Shown here one piece after another: positions 59,750-64,000 of a DNA stretch of 64,000 nt. Positions within the stretch are counted from its first letter, which is position 1; each line of letters starts with the position of its first letter. The stretch is from Limibacterium fermenti (GTDB taxonomy: Bacteria; Bacteroidota; Bacteroidia; Bacteroidales; Dysgonomonadaceae). The stretch covers positions 3,534,001 through 3,598,000 of the forward strand of contig NZ_CP159486.1 in the NCBI RefSeq assembly GCF_041902845.1, given 5' to 3'. Made by a program: the position numbers and the translations under genes. Below the pieces are notes generated by a model, which was not told the origin of the DNA, made no database searches, and was given only the letters and a program-made list of their open reading frames with translations.

Positions 59750-59757
59750 TACCTTCG
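59750..59757 (+). promoter_or_regulatory. Candidate promoter -7 element of the PpiD-like gene
   Basis: TACCTTCG, one mismatch to TAnnTTTG, about 60 bp before the ATG at 59817. Confidence 0.4.
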
Positions 59758-59816
59758 TGCCCTGTTTGGAATATATACATATTTGAATGTTTAAATGTAA
59801 CTAAAAAGATAGTTCA

Positions 59817-61952
59817 ATGGCTACTTTACAAAAAATTAGAGATAAAGGAACGCTTTTAGTCATCGTCATCGGCGTGGCTTTGTTGGCCTTTGTTTTAGGA
59901 GACTTAATCACCTCAGGAACAACCTTATTTAACAGATCGCGCGACAAGGCTTTTGTCGTAAACGGCGAAGTCATCGCAACGAAAGAATATGCAGACCGCG
60001 TAAGCGAATGGGAAGAATTTCAGAAAATGACGAGCGGACAATCATCGCTCGATGAAAACACCTCTTCTCAAATCCGCGAAGCGGTTTATCAACAAATGGT
60101 CCGTGAGCGGTTATTGGAAGATCAGGCAAAAAAACTGGGCTTAACCGTCTCAAAAGAAGAAATCAATGATTTGGTTCAAGGCGAAAACATTTCGCCGCTG
60201 TTGCAGCAACTGCCTTTCTTTGTCGATCCTCAAACAGGTGTGTTCAACAAAGCGGCCCTTACCGAATTTCTCAGCGTGATCAACACGCCGTCAACTTCCG
60301 CTCAACCCGAACAACAAGCAATGGTCGATCAGTATAAATCCTTATGGTTGTTTATCGAAAAAATGATCCAATACCAACGACTCGAAGAAAAATATGTTTC
60401 TTTACTGTCGAGTGCGATCATGGTAAACGATACGGAAGCGAAAAACTATTTCGACTTGTCTCAGCAAAACGCCGACATCACGTATGTGGCGCAGAATTAT
60501 TTTTCTATTCCCGACTCAACCGTTAAGGTTACCGACGAGGAAGTAAAATCATTTTACAACAAACATAAAAAGACCTTCGTTTTGGAAGCTCCTATTGTAA
60601 AGTTGTCTTATTTCACGAAGGAAATCGTTCCCAGCGACGAGGATTTTGCCGAAATAGAAGCCTCGGCAAAACAAGCTTATGAGGCGCTGCAAAAAGCAGA
60701 GAACCCCGCTCCGGTGGTAGCCGACTATTCGGAGACTCCTTATCGCGACGTTTTTGTATCACAAAATCTCCTTACTCCCGGACAGTTAGCTTTTGCCCGC
60801 ACAGCCGCGGTGAGCGAAATGTATGGTCCGGTACGGGAAGGGGACTCGTTTCAATTATATAAATTAATCGACAAAACAGTTGCTCCCGACTCGGTTCATT
60901 TACGGATCATCGCAATCCCTGATGCTTCGGCCGCAGGACAAGATACGTTAGTAACCAATTTCGTGGACAGTATCTATAATGAAGTCCGGTCAGGCAAATC
61001 GTTTGCGGAAGTAGCGAACAGCCTGAATCCGCAATCAAACGGCGGCGATATCGGTTGGGCAAGAGAAATAGATCTTACCTCTATAGGAGGCGATTTGGCT
61101 AAAAACGCTTTTAATGCTCCTCTGGGAGAAGTAATGAAATTAAGACTCCCAGGCCAGCAAGTTCTTATGCAAGTGGAAGAGAGGACATCGCCGGTGCAAA
61201 AATACAAATTGGCCGTTGTCAATATGCCGGTAGTGCCCAGTGAAAAGACCTCGAACAACGTCGATAATGAATTAAACCAGTTTGTTTCCATTCCCGATGT
61301 AAGTAAGAATTTCAGCCAATTGGCCGCAGAAAAAAGTTATTCTATTGTCCCGAACTTTTCGGTATCGGCTAATGATTTCTCTCTCGGACAGATTCCGGGT
61401 TCGCGTCAGGTCATCACTTGGGCTGCGAACGAAAAAGAAAAAGGCGCTGTAAAGAAATTCGATTTGACCAATATGAGAATCATAGCCCGGGTAGATGAAG
61501 TGATTCCGGCGGGTACGACTCCTTTATCGGAAGTCGCATCGACCATTCGCACCCGATTAACGAACGAGAAAAAAGCGGAAAAAATCATCGCCGATCTCTC
61601 TTCGAAAAAACTAGGCTCGATAGAAGCGTATGCTCAAGCAATGAATGCCACGCCCGACACCGTGAAGTTCGTCAACTTCAACACGCAAAACATTACGGGA
61701 ATCGGTTATGAGCCTGCTCTGAATGCGGTATCCGCATTTGCTCCGCTCAATACCATTACCGGTCCGTTAAAAGGGAACATGGGTGTGTTTGTAACTTCCG
61801 TGGCGAATCGCACACAAGGCTCCGAGACCTACGATGCAAAAGAGCAGAAAAGAATCCTACAAGGCAATAACGCCTATCGCTATCAAATGCAATCGGCCGA
61901 TGTTTTAAAGAAGAAACTGGGTGTGGAAGATAATCGATTCAGATTCTTCTAA
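59817..61952 (+). CDS. PpiD/SurA-like peptidyl-prolyl isomerase, membrane-anchored
   Basis: 711 aa. One N-terminal membrane anchor (LLVIVIGVALLAFVLGDLI, about 13-31) follows MATLQKIRDKG, as in Bacteroidetes PpiD-type proteins. A SurA_N-like domain (VNGEVIATKEYADRVSEWEE; YQQMVRERLLEDQAKKLGLT) spans about 45-200. A parvulin/rotamase domain lies near 345-460 (SVHLRIIAIPDASAAGQDTL; FAEVANSLNPQSNGGDIGWA). It is a periplasmic foldase for outer-membrane proteins, which suits its place next to lptC and the barrel gene. A strong terminator follows. Confidence 0.9.
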   Translation: MATLQKIRDKGTLLVIVIGVALLAFVLGDLITSGTTLFNRSRDKAFVVNGEVIATKEYADRVSEWEEFQKMTSGQSSLDENTSSQIREAVYQQMVRERLLEDQAKKLGLTVSKEEINDLVQGENISPLLQQLPFFVDPQTGVFNKAALTEFLSVINTPSTSAQPEQQAMVDQYKSLWLFIEKMIQYQRLEEKYVSLLSSAIMVNDTEAKNYFDLSQQNADITYVAQNYFSIPDSTVKVTDEEVKSFYNKHKKTFVLEAPIVKLSYFTKEIVPSDEDFAEIEASAKQAYEALQKAENPAPVVADYSETPYRDVFVSQNLLTPGQLAFARTAAVSEMYGPVREGDSFQLYKLIDKTVAPDSVHLRIIAIPDASAAGQDTLVTNFVDSIYNEVRSGKSFAEVANSLNPQSNGGDIGWAREIDLTSIGGDLAKNAFNAPLGEVMKLRLPGQQVLMQVEERTSPVQKYKLAVVNMPVVPSEKTSNNVDNELNQFVSIPDVSKNFSQLAAEKSYSIVPNFSVSANDFSLGQIPGSRQVITWAANEKEKGAVKKFDLTNMRIIARVDEVIPAGTTPLSEVASTIRTRLTNEKKAEKIIADLSSKKLGSIEAYAQAMNATPDTVKFVNFNTQNITGIGYEPALNAVSAFAPLNTITGPLKGNMGVFVTSVANRTQGSETYDAKEQKRILQGNNAYRYQMQSADVLKKKLGVEDNRFRFF

Positions 61953-61972
61953 CCTTCATACAATAACGACTT

Positions 61973-62006
61973 AAAAGGAGTTTGAAACATTTCAAGCTCC
62001 TTTTTT
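61973..62006 (+). terminator. Rho-independent terminator after the PpiD-like gene
   Basis: AAAAGGAG-T-TTGAAA and TTTCAA-G-CTCCTTTT with a 2-base loop and a run of T. Confidence 0.9.
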
Positions 62007-62093
62007 ATGATACCTGCTTGGAGATTAGCCACCGAAAACGAGAAAACGTCACCAAAGCATCCTTTTTCCGAGGGAATAAAAGCAGGGAAAAGT

Positions 62094-62124
62094 TTTGATA
62101 TTACGGACTTTCGTTGTATTTTTG
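62094..62124 (+). promoter_or_regulatory. Promoter of the tRNA-Pro gene
   Basis: TTTG (62094-62097), 19-bp gap, TATTTTTG (62117-62124): an exact match to the consensus and its spacing. Start near 62131, 19 nt before the tRNA. Confidence 0.85.
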
Positions 62125-62149
62125 CAGCCACGTTTAAGAGAAAGAATAT

Positions 62150-62224
62150 CGGGATGTAGCACAGTCCGGTTAGTGTGCCTGCTTTGGGAGCAGGAGGTCC
62201 CAGGTTCGAATCCTGGTATCCCGA
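62150..62224 (+). tRNA. tRNA-Pro (anticodon UGG)
   Basis: 75 nt. Acceptor arms CGGGATG and TATCCCG with discriminator A, anticodon stem CCTGC/GCAGG enclosing TTTGGGA with anticodon TGG at 62185-62187, and a T-arm CCAGGTTCGAATCCTGG. The 3' CCA is not encoded. It reads proline codons CCA and by wobble others. It is followed by its own terminator. Confidence 0.96.
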
Positions 62225-62234
62225 CGGGATCTGA

Positions 62235-62263
62235 GGCTGTTGAATAATTCAATAGCCTTTTTT
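62235..62263 (+). terminator. Rho-independent terminator of the tRNA-Pro gene
   Basis: GGCTGTTGAA and TTCAATAGCC (one G-T pair), 3-base loop, then TTTTTT. Confidence 0.88.
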
Positions 62264-62310
62264 CGTTCATGGAAATAGTAAACAAACCGACTATTTTGTA
62301 AAACAAGAAT

Positions 62311-64000
62311 ATGTACAGAAGCAATACTTGCGGCGAATTACGCCAAGATAACATCGACACCGAAGTTACTTTAGCCGGATGGGTATCGAGAATCCGGAAA
62401 ATGGGAGGAATGACGTTCATCGACCTACGCGATCGCTATGGAATAACACAACTTTCCTTCGATCAAAAAATCAATCACGACCTCTTTGAGCAGGCCAACA
62501 AACTGGGACGTGAATATGTCATCCAAGTCACCGGAATCGTAAAGGAACGGTCTAGTAAAAATCCCCATCTTCCTACCGGCGATATCGAAATAATCGTTTC
62601 GAAACTCAACATATTGAATGCGGCCAAAACACCGCCTTTCACTATCGACAACGAAACCGACGGCGGCGATGATATCCGCATGAAATACCGTTATCTAGAC
62701 TTGCGCCGCGAAGTTGTCCGGAAAAATCTCGAACTGCGCCACCAACTGGCGTTCGAGACTCGCCGCTACTTGAACGAGCGCTCTTTCCTCGAAGTCGAAA
62801 CTCCTGTGCTCATCGGATCGACCCCCGAAGGTGCCCGAGACTTTGTCGTTCCTTCACGCATGAATCAGGGGGAATTTTATGCTTTGCCGCAATCGCCTCA
62901 ACTCTTTAAGCAATTGCTGATGGTATCGGGGTTCGACCGTTATTTCCAGATTGTGAAATGTTTTCGCGATGAAGACTTACGAGCGGACCGCCAACCCGAA
63001 TTCACGCAGATCGACTGCGAGATGTCTTTCGTACAACAAGAAGATGTGCTCACAATGTTCGAAGGTCTCGCCAAACATGTTTTTAAAACGATAAAAGGAA
63101 TCGAGTTGTCAGACTTTCCACGCATGACTTATGCCGATGCCATGAAGTATTATGGCTCGGATAAACCGGACATCCGTTTCGAAATGAAATTTAACGAACT
63201 CAAAGACCTTACCAAAGGACAGGATTTCGTCGTTTTCGACTCGGCTGAATATGTCGGCGCAATCTGTGCCGAAGGCTGTGCCGCGTATACCCGAAAACAG
63301 ATCGACGAATTGACCGATTTCGTAAAACGCCCTCAAATAGGCGCTAAGGGGTTGATTTACGTTCGCTACAACACCGATGGTTCGATTAAATCGTCGGTCG
63401 ACAAGTTCTATTCGCAAGAGATCCTGCTAACATGGATTGAACGTTGCGGGGCAAAGCCGGGTGATTTATTGCTCATTCTTGCCGGGGATACCGAAAAAAC
63501 GCAAAAGCAATTAGGTGAACTGCGACTGGAAATGGGCTCGCGCCTCGGACTACGAGACAAACAAGACTACCGATGTCTGTGGATCGTCGATTTTCCTTTA
63601 CTGGAAAAAGATGAAGAACTGGGGCGTTACTTTGCCAAACACCATCCTTTCACCTCCCCAAAAGCGGAAGATATTCCGTTGCTCGACACCGATCCCGGCG
63701 CCGTGCGGGCAAACGCATACGATATCGTTATAAACGGTGTCGAGGTAGGAGGCGGATCAATCCGTATACACGATAGCAATCTCCAGAAAAAAATGTTCTC
63801 CGTCCTTGGATTTACCGAAGAGCGTGCACAAGAACAGTTCGGCTTCCTGATGGACGCATTCCGCTACGGCGCTCCTCCTCATGGAGGTATCGCTTTCGGG
63901 TTAGATCGCTTCGTATCCATCTTGGCCGGATTAGACAGCATTCGCGATTGCATCGCCTTCCCGAAAAACACGGCGGGACGCGATGTCATGATCGATGCGC
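62311..64000 (+). CDS. aspS: Aspartyl-tRNA synthetase, 3' end outside the window
   Basis: Starts MYRSNTCGELRQDNIDTEVT at 62311 and stays open to the window end (563 codons). An N-terminal OB-fold anticodon-binding domain (TLAGWVSRIRKMGGMTFIDL) is followed by the class II catalytic core: motif 1 FLEVETPVLIGSTPEGARDF, motif 2 FRDEDLRADRQPEFTQIDCE, the bacterial GAD insert domain, and motif 3 GGIAFGLDRFVSILAG. By comparison with the family only about 20-30 residues remain beyond the window. No clear promoter was seen between the tRNA terminator and this start. Confidence 0.97.
   Translation, partial: MYRSNTCGELRQDNIDTEVTLAGWVSRIRKMGGMTFIDLRDRYGITQLSFDQKINHDLFEQANKLGREYVIQVTGIVKERSSKNPHLPTGDIEIIVSKLNILNAAKTPPFTIDNETDGGDDIRMKYRYLDLRREVVRKNLELRHQLAFETRRYLNERSFLEVETPVLIGSTPEGARDFVVPSRMNQGEFYALPQSPQLFKQLLMVSGFDRYFQIVKCFRDEDLRADRQPEFTQIDCEMSFVQQEDVLTMFEGLAKHVFKTIKGIELSDFPRMTYADAMKYYGSDKPDIRFEMKFNELKDLTKGQDFVVFDSAEYVGAICAEGCAAYTRKQIDELTDFVKRPQIGAKGLIYVRYNTDGSIKSSVDKFYSQEILLTWIERCGAKPGDLLLILAGDTEKTQKQLGELRLEMGSRLGLRDKQDYRCLWIVDFPLLEKDEELGRYFAKHHPFTSPKAEDIPLLDTDPGAVRANAYDIVINGVEVGGGSIRIHDSNLQKKMFSVLGFTEERAQEQFGFLMDAFRYGAPPHGGIAFGLDRFVSILAGLDSIRDCIAFPKNTAGRDVMIDA

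Overview
The window is chromosomal DNA of a Bacteroidota member, order Bacteroidales, most likely of a Parabacteroides/Tannerella kind (genus-level placement is inference). The evidence is: SusC/SusD outer-membrane glycan uptake pairs, many lipoproteins, almost no Shine-Dalgarno sequences, and at least a dozen good matches to the Bacteroides promoter form TTTG-(19 to 23)-TAnnTTTG. Several of these promoters fix start codons downstream of longer open frames.

Layout. 1-4921: end of one polysaccharide utilisation locus (partial SusC, SusD, TlpA-like thioredoxin lipoprotein). 5191-7335: RNase R. 7407-24369: a complete beta-mannan utilisation locus (AraC regulator, SusC, SusD, surface glycan-binding protein with a duplicated domain, GH26 mannanase, GH43-like protein, CBM-GH26 mannanase, GH130 mannosylglucose phosphorylase, GPH-type sugar symporter, cellobiose/mannobiose 2-epimerase, secreted beta-propeller hydrolase). 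The GH26 enzymes release mannobiose, the symporter imports it, the epimerase turns Man-Man into Man-Glc, and the phosphorylase yields mannose-1-phosphate plus glucose. 24744-29205: a small amino-sugar glycan cassette (VioA-like aminotransferase, VioB/PglD-like acetyltransferase, WecF-like glycosyltransferase, convergent flippase). 29470-39099: housekeeping genes (queG, ruvB, a DUF4270 lipoprotein, half-length glycogen-synthase-like protein, panC, panD, an outer-membrane protein, ligA).

39100-46766 is an accessory island. It holds two toxin-antitoxin pairs with broken toxins and intact antitoxins, an HTH/AbiEii pair, a 3'-truncated zeta-like kinase, a truncated lipoprotein gene, a MITE-like element, a 41-bp minisatellite, and a strongly structured RNA of about 208 nt with its own promoter and terminator that folds like 6S RNA. 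46877-50278: SLC13/TrkA-C transporter, outer-membrane protein and lipoprotein. 50540-53460: two different IS110-family elements in tandem. 53521-64000: M13 peptidase, riboflavin synthase, outer-membrane barrel, LptC, CorC/GldE-like protein, PpiD-like foldase, tRNA-Pro(UGG) and the start of aspS.

The least explained feature is a set of intergenic arrays with a strict 7-bp period (one has period 8). They begin at or within a few bases of stop codons and often fill the whole gap between genes. The other notable signals are the 6S-like RNA, the minisatellite, and the island of dead toxins beside live antitoxins.
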